Part shown: piece by piece, positions 50,232-57,665 of the stretch
Layout: each line of letters begins with the position of its first letter
Numbering within the stretch: position 1 is the first letter of the stretch
Assembly: GCF_034541975.1 (NCBI RefSeq)
Contig: NZ_JAVYJM010000002.1
Origin: Dermacoccus abyssi
GTDB lineage: Bacteria; Actinomycetota; Actinomycetes; Actinomycetales; Dermatophilaceae
Reading direction: 5' to 3' (one strand)
Length of the DNA: 64,000 nt
The notes under the pieces: model-generated
What the model was told of the DNA's origin: nothing
Seen by the model: the letters and a program-made list of their open reading frames with translations, nothing else
The model's database searches: none
Program-made: the position numbers and the translations under genes

Positions 50232-50990
50232 GTGATCGTCCTCCTGCCGCCGTCGGAATCGAAGGCCACGCGCAGGCGTGGCGCGCGCCTCGACCTCGCG
50301 AAGCTGTCGTTCCCCGAGCTGACCGAAGCCCGACAGCAGGTCGCCGCAGCGGTCAGCGAGGTGAGCGCGCGCGACGAAGCGCCCGAGGTGCTCGGGGTCT
50401 CCCACAACCTTGCCGACGAGATCGCCCGCAACACCCGACTCTTCGATGCTCCGACGTTGCCCGCCGCGCAGCTCTACACCGGCGTGCTCTACGACGCGCT
50501 CGGGTTGTCCGACCTCGAAGGCGCCGACAAGGCGCGGGCGACGCGGCGCGTCGTCATCTCCTCGGCGCTCTACGGCGCGGTCCGTCTCGGAGACCGCCTC
50601 GCGCCCTACCGCCTGTCGATGGGGGTCAACCTTCCTCCGCTCGGTGCCCTCGCCGCGCACTGGCGCTCGGTGCTCGACGCGCCGCTGAGCGAGGCCGCAG
50701 GCAAGGGCGTCGTCGTGGACTGTCGATCCTCGACGTACGCCGCCTCGTGGAACCCGAGTGGCGAGCTCGCGCGCCGCTGGGTTCACATCCGCGTTCCCGG
50801 CGCCACGCACATGGCGAAGCACACCCGCGGACTCGTGACCCGAGCCCTCGTCACGGATGCGCGCGACCCACGCACCCCCAAGGCGCTCGCTGCCCAGCTG
50901 GCCGAGACGTTCGACGTCGACCTCCACGAAGCGACGTCACCGTCGAAGCCGTGGATCCTCGACGTGAGCGTGCGCGAAGCCACGGCCTGA
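50232..50990 (+). CDS. yaaA: YaaA/UPF0246 peroxide-stress protein
   Basis: A 252-residue member of the UPF0246 family; in E. coli YaaA lowers free iron under peroxide stress and has a DNA-binding helix-hairpin-helix-like fold. Family marks are LLPPSESK at the N-terminus, ARNTRLFDAPTLPAAQLYTGVLYDAL, ISSALYGAVRLGDRLAPYRLSM, and VVVDCRSSTYAASWNP near residue 170. The GTG start gives the canonical N-terminus. It is followed 5 bases later by the permease gene. Confidence 0.9.
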   Translation: MIVLLPPSESKATRRRGARLDLAKLSFPELTEARQQVAAAVSEVSARDEAPEVLGVSHNLADEIARNTRLFDAPTLPAAQLYTGVLYDALGLSDLEGADKARATRRVVISSALYGAVRLGDRLAPYRLSMGVNLPPLGALAAHWRSVLDAPLSEAAGKGVVVDCRSSTYAASWNPSGELARRWVHIRVPGATHMAKHTRGLVTRALVTDARDPRTPKALAAQLAETFDVDLHEATSPSKPWILDVSVREATA

Positions 50991-50995
50991 CCGGC

Positions 50996-52084
50996 GTGGA
51001 CGTCGACGCCGCACTGGAGCTGCTCGCTCGGGTCCCGAGCGTTCTCGTCTTTCTCGCCGCCCTGACGGTCGTGGCGGAGTGCGCGTCGATCGCTGGCCTC
51101 TTCGACCTGCTCGGCACGAAGGTGGTGGCCCTCGCCCGCGGGCGGATCGCCCTCGTGTGGGTGCTGTTCATGACGACGGCAGTTCTCGTGACGGCCTTCC
51201 TCAGCCTCGACACGACGGCGGTTCTCATGACGACGGGCGCCGTCGTGGTCGCGCGGCGTCTCGACCGCCCCGTCGCATTGTTTGCCTTTCCGACGCTCTG
51301 GATCGCGAACATGGCCTCGCTCTGGCTGCCCGTGTCGAACCTGACGAACCTGCTCGCCCGGGACGTCCTGCCTCACCCCAATGCGCTCGGGTTCCTGGAG
51401 GAGGCGTGGCCCGTCGCGCTCACGACGACGCTCGTGCCCCTTCTCGTGGCGGCCGTCGTCTGGCGGGCCTCACTGCGCGGCACCGCGGTGGCCCCTGCGG
51501 AATCGACGCCCCCACAGCCTGCCCAAGACGGCGTGCTTCCCGCAGTCGGCACGCTCGTTGCTTGCATGTGCGTGTCGATCCTTCTCGTCGAACCCGCCGT
51601 GGCTGCATCCGTCGCGGCGCTCTTGTGTGTCGCCGTCATCGCCATGAGGCGCCGAAGCACCCTCGCCGAGATCGAGATCCCGTGGCGCAGCCTCGCCATC
51701 ACATCGGCCCTGTTCGTCACCGTGGCGCTCGTTCACGGTTCGGGGGTCCTGCGTCCCGCACTGGGTTCGTTGGGCGACGCTCCGGCGTGGACGCTCACGG
51801 CCGCCGGAGCGCTCGTCGCGAACGGGCTGAACAACCTTCCGGCCTACCTCGCGCTCGAGCCCGCCGCCCACGGTGAGACGGATCGGGTGCTCGCGCTCCT
51901 CGTGGGCGTCAACGTGGCGAGTGGCATCACCTGGTGGGGTTCAGTGGCCACGCTCCTGTGGTGTGGCCGTCTTCGCCGTGCCGGTGTCCGGATCAGGTGG
52001 GGAACCCACCTTCGGCTGACCGGCCTGGCCACGCTCGTTACGACGCTCGCTGCAGCCAGAGTGCTCGAGCTCGTCAGCCGCTGA
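50996..52084 (+). CDS. ArsB/NhaD-type ion permease
   Basis: A 362-residue membrane protein with about ten helices, two repeats of the ion-transporter superfamily. It shows FLSLDTTAVLMTTGAVVVARR (the conserved discontinuous helix), WLPVSNLTNLLARDVL and the second-half equivalent NGLNNLPAYLALEPAAHG. Closest in kind to arsenite or sodium-proton permeases of the SLC13/ArsB clan; the ion cannot be named from sequence. GTG start 5 bases after yaaA, so co-transcription is likely. It ends 13 bases from the convergent metZ stop, without a terminator hairpin. Confidence 0.85.
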   Translation: MDVDAALELLARVPSVLVFLAALTVVAECASIAGLFDLLGTKVVALARGRIALVWVLFMTTAVLVTAFLSLDTTAVLMTTGAVVVARRLDRPVALFAFPTLWIANMASLWLPVSNLTNLLARDVLPHPNALGFLEEAWPVALTTTLVPLLVAAVVWRASLRGTAVAPAESTPPQPAQDGVLPAVGTLVACMCVSILLVEPAVAASVAALLCVAVIAMRRRSTLAEIEIPWRSLAITSALFVTVALVHGSGVLRPALGSLGDAPAWTLTAAGALVANGLNNLPAYLALEPAAHGETDRVLALLVGVNVASGITWWGSVATLLWCGRLRRAGVRIRWGTHLRLTGLATLVTTLAAARVLELVSR

Positions 52085-52097
52085 GCTACAGCGTGCG

Positions 52098-53291
52098 TCA
52101 GTTCGGACCGAACGCCACCGTGAGGGCTCGCTCGAGATCTGCGGCGAGGTCGCCCGCGTCCTCGAGGCCCACGGACAGGCGCACCGTGCCGTCGGTGATG
52201 CCGATGGCAGCGCGTGCCTCCTCGCCCATGCGGCGATGGGTCGTCGTGGCGGGGTGGGTGGCCATCGACTTGGAATCGCCGAGGTTGTTGGAGATGTCGA
52301 CGATCTCGAGAGCGTTCATCAGGGCGAAGGCCTCGGCCTTGCCGCCGTCGATCTCGAACGTCACGACCGTGCCGCCGCCACCCATCTGCCGCTTCGCCAG
52401 CTCGTGCTGGGGATGTGAGGGGAGGAAGGGGTAGAGCACGGTGCGCACTCGGGAGTGCGCTTCGAGCTGTTCGGCCAGACGCAACGCCGCTGCGGCCTGC
52501 GCCTCGACGCGCAGACGCATCGTCTCGAGCCCCTTGAGCAGCACCCAGGCGTTGAACGCCGAGAGTGTCGGCCCGGTGTGACGCACGAGGTTCTGCACGG
52601 GCCCGTCGATGAACTCCTTCGGCCCGAGGATCGCCCCGCCGAGCACGCGGCCCTGGCCGTCGATGTGCTTGGTGGCCGAGTAGACGACGATGTCGGCGCC
52701 GTGTGCGAGCGGCTTGCTGAACACGGGCGTTCCGAAGACGTTGTCGACGACGACCTGCGCACCGGCGCCGTGCGCGAGGTCGCAGACCGCTCGCATGTCG
52801 ACGAGCTCCTGCATCGGGTTGCTCGGCGATTCGAAGAACACGGCGGTGGTCGGCTCGGCCAGCGCCTTGCGCCACTGCTCGAGGTCAGGTCCGTCGACGA
52901 AGACCGTCTCGACGCCCCACCGCGGCAGGATCTCGTCGAGGATGACGAAGCACGAGCCGAAGAGCCCCCGCGAGGCGACGACGCGGTCGCCAGCGCCCAG
53001 CAGCGCGGCGAGGGCCGTGAACACCGCCGACATGCCCGATGCAGTGGCGGAGCACGCCTCAGCCCCTTCGAGGGCCGCGAGGCGCTGTTCGAGCATCGCT
53101 GTCGTCGGGTTGCCGTACCGGCTGTAGACGAACCGCTCGCTCTCCCCGGCGAAAGCGGCCTCAGCGGCTTCGGCGCTGTCGTAGACGAAGCCGGAGGTGA
53201 GGTACATGGCCTCGGCCGTCTCCTCGAAGCCGCTGCGGGCCAAGCCTGCTCGGACAGCGAGGGTGTCGGGGCGAAGGGTGGGCTCACTCAC
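52098..53291 (-). CDS. metZ: O-succinylhomoserine sulfhydrylase
   Basis: PLP-dependent enzyme that makes homocysteine from O-succinyl (or O-acetyl) homoserine and sulfide in methionine synthesis. At 397 residues it has the Cys/Met-metabolism signature VVYSATKHIDGQGRVLGG with the Schiff-base lysine, YSRYGNPTTAMLEQRLAALEG at the front, and KSMATHPATTTHR near the end. The opening RPDTLAVRAGLARSGFEETAEAMYLTSGFVYDSAE is typical of MetZ rather than MetB. GTG start with GGAAGGAG 8 bases upstream. Confidence 0.92.
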   Translation of the reverse strand: MSEPTLRPDTLAVRAGLARSGFEETAEAMYLTSGFVYDSAEAAEAAFAGESERFVYSRYGNPTTAMLEQRLAALEGAEACSATASGMSAVFTALAALLGAGDRVVASRGLFGSCFVILDEILPRWGVETVFVDGPDLEQWRKALAEPTTAVFFESPSNPMQELVDMRAVCDLAHGAGAQVVVDNVFGTPVFSKPLAHGADIVVYSATKHIDGQGRVLGGAILGPKEFIDGPVQNLVRHTGPTLSAFNAWVLLKGLETMRLRVEAQAAAALRLAEQLEAHSRVRTVLYPFLPSHPQHELAKRQMGGGGTVVTFEIDGGKAEAFALMNALEIVDISNNLGDSKSMATHPATTTHRRMGEEARAAIGITDGTVRLSVGLEDAGDLAADLERALTVAFGPN

Positions 53292-53382
53292 CGGATGCTC
53301 TCCTTCCCACGGGCAGGTTTACTGCACGTGGTGCGTCGGGGAAGCCGGGCGGACCCGGCTGTTTCCATAACGCAACCTTATG
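53292..53382 (-). promoter_or_regulatory. Structured leader of metZ
   Basis: In the 155 bases before metZ the minus strand has three elements: a CATAA-N7-TTATG dyad in an AT-rich patch (53366-53382, possible promoter or operator), a 7-bp GC hairpin AGCCGGG/CCCGGCT (53343-53360), and a second hairpin (CCAC..GCAG / CTGC..GTGG, 53307-53331) directly before the ribosome binding site. I could not match a known SAM riboswitch class. Confidence 0.35.
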
Positions 53383-53446
53383 AAGAAGTGTCTGCTTCGC
53401 TATCTCGCCCGCTTCGATGTCCAACCGGTGGACGATGGCGGGGGGC

Positions 53447-54658
53447 TCAGCGCAGGTGGTGCGTGTCGTTGGTGAACGCGACCTGCGCGTTCCCGTCGCG
53501 CCATACCTCGATGCCGGTGAGCGAGCCCGGTGCTGCCGCGAGCCTCCACGCCGCATCGATGTCGAGCCCGAGCACCGCCGAGAGCACCGACATGATGGCG
53601 ATCCGGTGCGTCACGACGACGACCGCTCCCCCGCGCTCCACGGCGCGCTCGAGCGCGTCGGAGATCCGCGCGTCGAGCTGTGCGCGCGTCTCACCGCCGG
53701 GGCCGCTGTACGTGGCGTCATGGCGCAGACTCGACAGCCCGGCCGCGTCCCGAGCGTGGATCTCCTTGAAGCTCAGGCCGTCCCACTCGCCGAAGGCCTG
53801 CTCGTCCCAATCCTCGTCGACCTGCGCCTGCACGCCCAGCGCCTTCGCGACCGGCGCTCCGGTTTCGATGGCCCGCGCGAGCGACGACGTCACGACGCTC
53901 ACGGTCTCGGCGCCTGAGACGAGCGCGCCGACGGCCCGCGCGACGCGTTCCGCCTGGTCGCGACCGGCCGCGTTGAGCGCGGGGTCGGCGCCGCCACGGC
54001 CGTCGAGCTTTCCGCCCGTCGTGAAGTCGGTGACGCCGTGACGCACGAGAACGATGCGGGTCGGCTTGCCGAGGTCGGGTTTCGACGTCACCGGGGCGAC
54101 GGTCTCGGCTTCGCGCTCGGTCGTGTCCGGTTCGCTCGTGCCGCCCGGGGCCTCGTCCTTCGTTGCTCCGCCAGGCGTGCCCTCATCGTCGGTCTCACTC
54201 GTCGAATCGTCGGACTGCCACGCGTCGCGACGCACGGTCACGCCGTCCATGCCGTCGTTCGACAGCTTGTCGGCAGCCTTGTTCTTCTCGCGCGGGATCC
54301 ATTCGTAGGTGACGGCCCCGCCGGCACTGGCGATCTCGGACGAGATGGTGCGCGCTTCGGCGGCGAGACGCTTCATGTCTTCGTGCTTGATCTTCCAGCG
54401 ACCCGACATCTGCTCGACGACGAGCTTGCTGTCCATGCGCACCGTCACTGCCGCGGACGGTTCGTGGTCGCGTACGGCCCGAAGCCCCTCGATGAGGCCG
54501 GTGTACTCGGCGACGTTGTTCGACTCCTTGCCGAGCGGCGCAGCCCGCTCGGCAAGCACCTCCCGCGTCTCGCCGTCCCGAACCAACGCGCCGTATCCGG
54601 CAACACCAGGATTACCGCGCGACCCTCCGTCAGCTTCGACAATGAGGCGTCGTGTCAT
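53447..54658 (-). CDS. Bifunctional RNase HI / histidine phosphatase
   Basis: A 403-residue fusion. Residues about 1-135 are an RNase HI domain (EADGGSRGNPGVAGYGALV, NVAEYTGLIEGL, VRMDSKLVVEQMSGRWKIKH, with the D-E-D metal triad) that degrades RNA in RNA-DNA hybrids. A Ser/Thr/Glu-rich linker (about 150-195) leads to a histidine phosphatase domain (about 200-400) with IVLVRHGVTDFTTGGKLDGRGG. Mycobacteria have the same fusion (Rv2228c), whose phosphatase part acts on alpha-ribazole phosphate. AAGGG precedes the ATG. Confidence 0.93.
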   Translation of the reverse strand: MTRRLIVEADGGSRGNPGVAGYGALVRDGETREVLAERAAPLGKESNNVAEYTGLIEGLRAVRDHEPSAAVTVRMDSKLVVEQMSGRWKIKHEDMKRLAAEARTISSEIASAGGAVTYEWIPREKNKAADKLSNDGMDGVTVRRDAWQSDDSTSETDDEGTPGGATKDEAPGGTSEPDTTEREAETVAPVTSKPDLGKPTRIVLVRHGVTDFTTGGKLDGRGGADPALNAAGRDQAERVARAVGALVSGAETVSVVTSSLARAIETGAPVAKALGVQAQVDEDWDEQAFGEWDGLSFKEIHARDAAGLSSLRHDATYSGPGGETRAQLDARISDALERAVERGGAVVVVTHRIAIMSVLSAVLGLDIDAAWRLAAAPGSLTGIEVWRDGNAQVAFTNDTHHLR

Positions 54659-54750
54659 GGCGAGATCCCTTCGGGGTCAGCGTTGTTCAGCGACGCGAGG
54701 CGTCGGTCAGAGACAGGGTCGGGTCGAGGGGGCGCCCCTTCCGACGTGCG

Positions 54751-55488
54751 TCAGACGTCGGATTCGGCCGTGCGCACGAGAATGCGGCCACACTCGTCAC
54801 AGTTGACGACCGTGTCGGCCGAGGCCGCCTTGATCCGGGCGAGGTCACTCGCGTTGAGCTCGAGGCCACAGCCCATGCAGCGACGTCCGTGCAGCGCGGC
54901 GGCGGCCACACCGCTACGCGCCCGGATGCGGTCGTACTCGGCCAGCAGGTCGGCGTTGATCGTGGGTGCCATGTCGGCGCGCTTGCTCGCGACCTGGGCC
55001 CGCTCCGCGTCGAGCTCCTTCGAGTCCGCGGCCATCGCGTCCTTGAGTTCCTTGACCTTCACCTCAGCGGCGTCGGCGGCCTTGGTGAAACCGTCGAGGC
55101 GCTCACGCAGTTCCTCGGCACGCTCCATGATCTCGAGTTCGGTGTCCTCGAGAACGCTCTGGCGACGGGCCAGGGTGTCGAGCTCGTGCTGGAGAGCCTG
55201 AAGGTCCTTCGCCGTGCCCTGACCCGCGTCGAGACGCCTTCGGTTGCGCGCAGCACGCTCACGCACCTGCTCGACGTCGGCCTCGCTGCGGCTGATCTCG
55301 CGTTCGACGTCCGACACGGCGGTCTGAGCGAGAACCATCTCCTCCGTCGCGGAGTCAGCGGTGGCCTTCGCCTCGGCGAGCTCCTTGGCCTGCGGCAGGT
55401 TGGCCAGACGGTGGTCGATCTGGTCCAGACGCGTGTCGAGCTTCTGCAGGTCGAGCAGCTTCCACTGCTGCTGAAGTTCTGCCTTCAC
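54751..55488 (-). CDS. Coiled-coil zinc-ribbon protein
   Basis: A 245-residue protein. A long antiparallel coiled-coil (about 1-190, rich in Ala/Glu/Arg/Lys) is followed by a C-terminal CxxC zinc ribbon: CMGCGLEL and, 20 residues later, CDECGRILV, giving four cysteines. It belongs to the actinobacterial C4-type zinc ribbon family (Rv2229c-like) and its order RNase H / zinc ribbon / Nif3 is the same in mycobacteria. The GTG start overlaps the nif3 stop by 4 bases (GTGA). No activity is known; a nucleic-acid or scaffold role is inferred from fold and neighbours. Confidence 0.88.
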   Translation of the reverse strand: MKAELQQQWKLLDLQKLDTRLDQIDHRLANLPQAKELAEAKATADSATEEMVLAQTAVSDVEREISRSEADVEQVRERAARNRRRLDAGQGTAKDLQALQHELDTLARRQSVLEDTELEIMERAEELRERLDGFTKAADAAEVKVKELKDAMAADSKELDAERAQVASKRADMAPTINADLLAEYDRIRARSGVAAAALHGRRCMGCGLELNASDLARIKAASADTVVNCDECGRILVRTAESDV

Positions 55489-56336
55489 TGCTGTTCTCCT
55501 TCGCTTGTCGAGACCAAGAAGTCCCAAGGGTCGGTGCGGCGGCGCGAGACGGCCACCTCGAGGTCGGCGCCTTCGGCGGCAACGGCGTCACGCAGGCGTT
55601 CACTCGCGTGCTCGAGCCACAGCCACTCACTGGCCCAGTGCCCGGCGTCGACGAGGAAGAGCGGCTTCTCGGCCGCGTCCTCCTCGCGCGATTCGATGGC
55701 GGGGTGGTGACGCAGGTCCGCCGTCACGTAGACATCGGCTCCGGCCGCACGGGCGGCGCCGAACTCACCGTCACCTGCGCCACCGAGCACGGCGACGCGG
55801 GCGACTTCGGCGTCCGGGTCACCCGAAACCCGCAGGCCCACAGGAGCGGGCGGCAGTTTTGACGCGAGGCGTTCGCAGAAGGCACGCAGCGTCATCGGTG
55901 ACTCCAGGTCGCCGACCCGGCCGAGCGGCTGGCCCTCGGTCTCGACGAGCGGCTCCACGCCTCTCAGGCCGCACGCGACGGCGAGCGCGTCGTTGACGCC
56001 GGGCGTCGCCACGTCGGCGTTCGTGTGCGCGGCGTACAGCGCGACATCGCCGACGACGAGAGCCGTCACAGCGCGGCCCTTGCCGCTCGTCGTGGCAACG
56101 GACTTCACGCCGCGCATGAGCAGAGGATGGTGCGTGACGAGCAGGTCGTACCCGCCGTTCACGGCCTCGTCGATGACGTCGAGGGCAGGGTCGACAGCGA
56201 AGAGCACTCGCTCGATCGGCTGCGCCGGGTCGCCCGTGACCAGGCCGACGGCATCCCACGACTGAGCGGTCGACGGCGGATAGAACCCGTCGAGAATTCG
56301 CGTGACCTGAGCCAGCGTCGTGGTGGAGTTGTTCAT
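55485..56336 (-). CDS. Nif3-family (GTP cyclohydrolase 1 type 2-like) protein
   Basis: A 283-residue metal-binding protein of the DUF34/NIF3 family with conserved SWDAVGLVTGDP (near 25), THHPLLMRGVKSV (near 66) and HTNADVATPGVNDALA, giving the di-metal histidines, and ADLRHHPAIESREED. Proposed roles include metal insertion or hydrolysis of a nucleotide cofactor, but function is unsettled. Its ATG lies 2 bases downstream of the tRNA-Val 3' end, with no ribosome binding site; see findings. Confidence 0.9.
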   Translation of the reverse strand: MNNSTTTLAQVTRILDGFYPPSTAQSWDAVGLVTGDPAQPIERVLFAVDPALDVIDEAVNGGYDLLVTHHPLLMRGVKSVATTSGKGRAVTALVVGDVALYAAHTNADVATPGVNDALAVACGLRGVEPLVETEGQPLGRVGDLESPMTLRAFCERLASKLPPAPVGLRVSGDPDAEVARVAVLGGAGDGEFGAARAAGADVYVTADLRHHPAIESREEDAAEKPLFLVDAGHWASEWLWLEHASERLRDAVAAEGADLEVAVSRRRTDPWDFLVSTSEGEQQ

Positions 56337-56337
56337 G

Positions 56338-56410
56338 TGGGCCCCGCCGGGATCGAACCGACGACCGACGCGGTGTAAACGCGTTGCTCTACCAGCTGAG
56401 CTAGAGGCCC
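56338..56410 (-). tRNA. tRNA-Val (UAC anticodon)
   Basis: A 73-nt cloverleaf on the minus strand: acceptor GGGCCTC with GGGGCCC (one G-U pair), D-stem GCTC/GAGC, anticodon stem ACGCG/CGCGT around a TTTACAC loop (anticodon TAC), and T-arm GTCGG/CCGGC with TTCGATC. CCA is not encoded. The discriminator base is A. It reads GTA, and by wobble other Val codons, which are rare in this high-GC genome. Confidence 0.95.
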
Positions 56411-56485
56411 CGAGCCCGGTTGGGTGCTGCGGGCACGGACGGCAAGCTTACCCGTCGCGTGCCGCCCCACCCTCGGGCCTGCTCG

Positions 56486-56938
56486 TCAGAGCGCTTCGAG
56501 CGCGCCCGTGAAGTCACGCGCCTCACCGGGGCCGTTGACGAGCGACCAGCGCACCGTCATGTCGGCATCGACGAGGAACGTTCCACGAATGGCGAATCCG
56601 GCGTTCTCGTCGAAGACCCCGTACGCCTTCGCAACCTCGCCGTGCGGCCAGAAGTCCGAGAGCAGCGAGAAGTCGTAACCCTGGTCCTCGGCCCACGCGC
56701 GCTGGGTGAACATCGGGTCGCAGCTGATGCCGACCACGCGCACGGAGGCGTCGTCGAAGCTCGGCATCGTGTCGCGGATGGTGCACAGCTCACCCGTGCA
56801 GATGCCCGAGAAGGCGAAGGGGTAGAACACGATCAGCGTGGGCCGCTCGGTGACGATCTGCGACAGCGTCACGTCCTCACCGAATTGGTTCTTGAGCGTG
56901 AAGTCAGGAGCCTTGGAACCCTCGGTCACTGTCGTCAT
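56486..56938 (-). CDS. ahpE: AhpE-type peroxiredoxin
   Basis: A 150-residue thiol peroxidase reducing peroxides. The peroxidatic cysteine lies in YPFAFSGICTGELC, the PxxxS/TxxC pattern (Cys47). The second cysteine in the same segment (Cys52) is not in a typical resolving position, so it may act as 1-Cys, as in mycobacterial AhpE. AAAGGGA lies before the ATG. It is next to DUF3052, the same order as Rv2238c-Rv2240c near aceE. Confidence 0.9.
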   Translation of the reverse strand: MTTVTEGSKAPDFTLKNQFGEDVTLSQIVTERPTLIVFYPFAFSGICTGELCTIRDTMPSFDDASVRVVGISCDPMFTQRAWAEDQGYDFSLLSDFWPHGEVAKAYGVFDENAGFAIRGTFLVDADMTVRWSLVNGPGEARDFTGALEAL

Positions 56939-56964
56939 GGTTCGTCCCTTTCGTCGGTGCGCGA

Positions 56965-57384
56965 TCAGCGCTGTTTGGCCGTGCCGCCCTGGACGAGCTT
57001 CGTGCCGATCCAGTCCTCGCCGACCTTGAACGTCGAGCTGGCCTTGAAACCGGCCGTCGTGGCCGCTTCCTGGATGTCGGCGGCGTCGACGTTCTCGGGG
57101 CTGCCGACCTTGGGAACGATGAGCAGGACGAAGCCCTTCTCCTCGAGGGTCGCGAGCGAGTCGACGATGTCGTCGGTGAGGTCGCCGTCACCGTCGCGGA
57201 ACCACAGCAGAACGGAGTCGACGCTGCCGTCGTAGTCCTCGTCCTCGATCTCCGAACCGACGATCTCGGCAATCGCATCTCGCCACGATTCCTCGACGTC
57301 GTCGTCCCAGCCGATCTCCATGACGACGTCGTCAGCGGAAAAACCGATCTTGGCCGCCGGATGTGCCCCTGCGGTCTGGTTCAC
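56965..57384 (-). CDS. DUF3052 protein
   Basis: A 139-residue acidic protein with KIGFSADDVVMEIGWDDDVEESWRDAIAEIVG and FVLLIVPKVG, the actinobacterial DUF3052 family. GTG start with GAGGA upstream. Gene order DUF3052 / ahpE / aceE is conserved in mycobacteria. Function unknown; no catalytic motif is seen. It is divergent from aceE. Confidence 0.85.
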   Translation of the reverse strand: MNQTAGAHPAAKIGFSADDVVMEIGWDDDVEESWRDAIAEIVGSEIEDEDYDGSVDSVLLWFRDGDGDLTDDIVDSLATLEEKGFVLLIVPKVGSPENVDAADIQEAATTAGFKASSTFKVGEDWIGTKLVQGGTAKQR

Positions 57385-57665
57385 GTGGTGCGTCCTCTTT
57401 CTTGCTCCGGGGGCGCGTGCGCGCGTACCCTCGACGATGTTCCCTCGGGCAGTTCGCCCGAAGGTACTTTCAGGTTAGTCCACAAGGTCGCGACGCATAT
57501 TGCAAGGTGGTGTGCCGTTTCCGGAGTTGTCGCACGCCCAACTCGCAAGGGAATTCGTACCGATCAGTAGCCCTCCCCGGTTTCCCACGACGCGCCTTTC
57601 GGGGGCAGGATGGGGGCAGTGGCGCGTGCCAGGTAGCGCCGACGAAGAAACTGAAAGGACGCACC
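57385..57665 (+). other. Intergenic region between the DUF3052 gene and aceE
   Basis: 281 bases with no gene. A short inverted repeat TCGGGC-N5-GCCCGA lies at 57445-57461 near the DUF3052 side. I see no convincing promoter hexamer pair for aceE; its AAAGGA ribosome site is directly before 57666. Confidence 0.5.

Noticed and set aside
50996..52084. Naming the permease arsB
   Set aside because: No ars regulator or reductase is adjacent and ion specificity cannot be read from the helices.
53292..53446. SAM riboswitch before metZ
   Set aside because: I looked for conserved blocks of known SAM classes and found none; only generic hairpins are supported.
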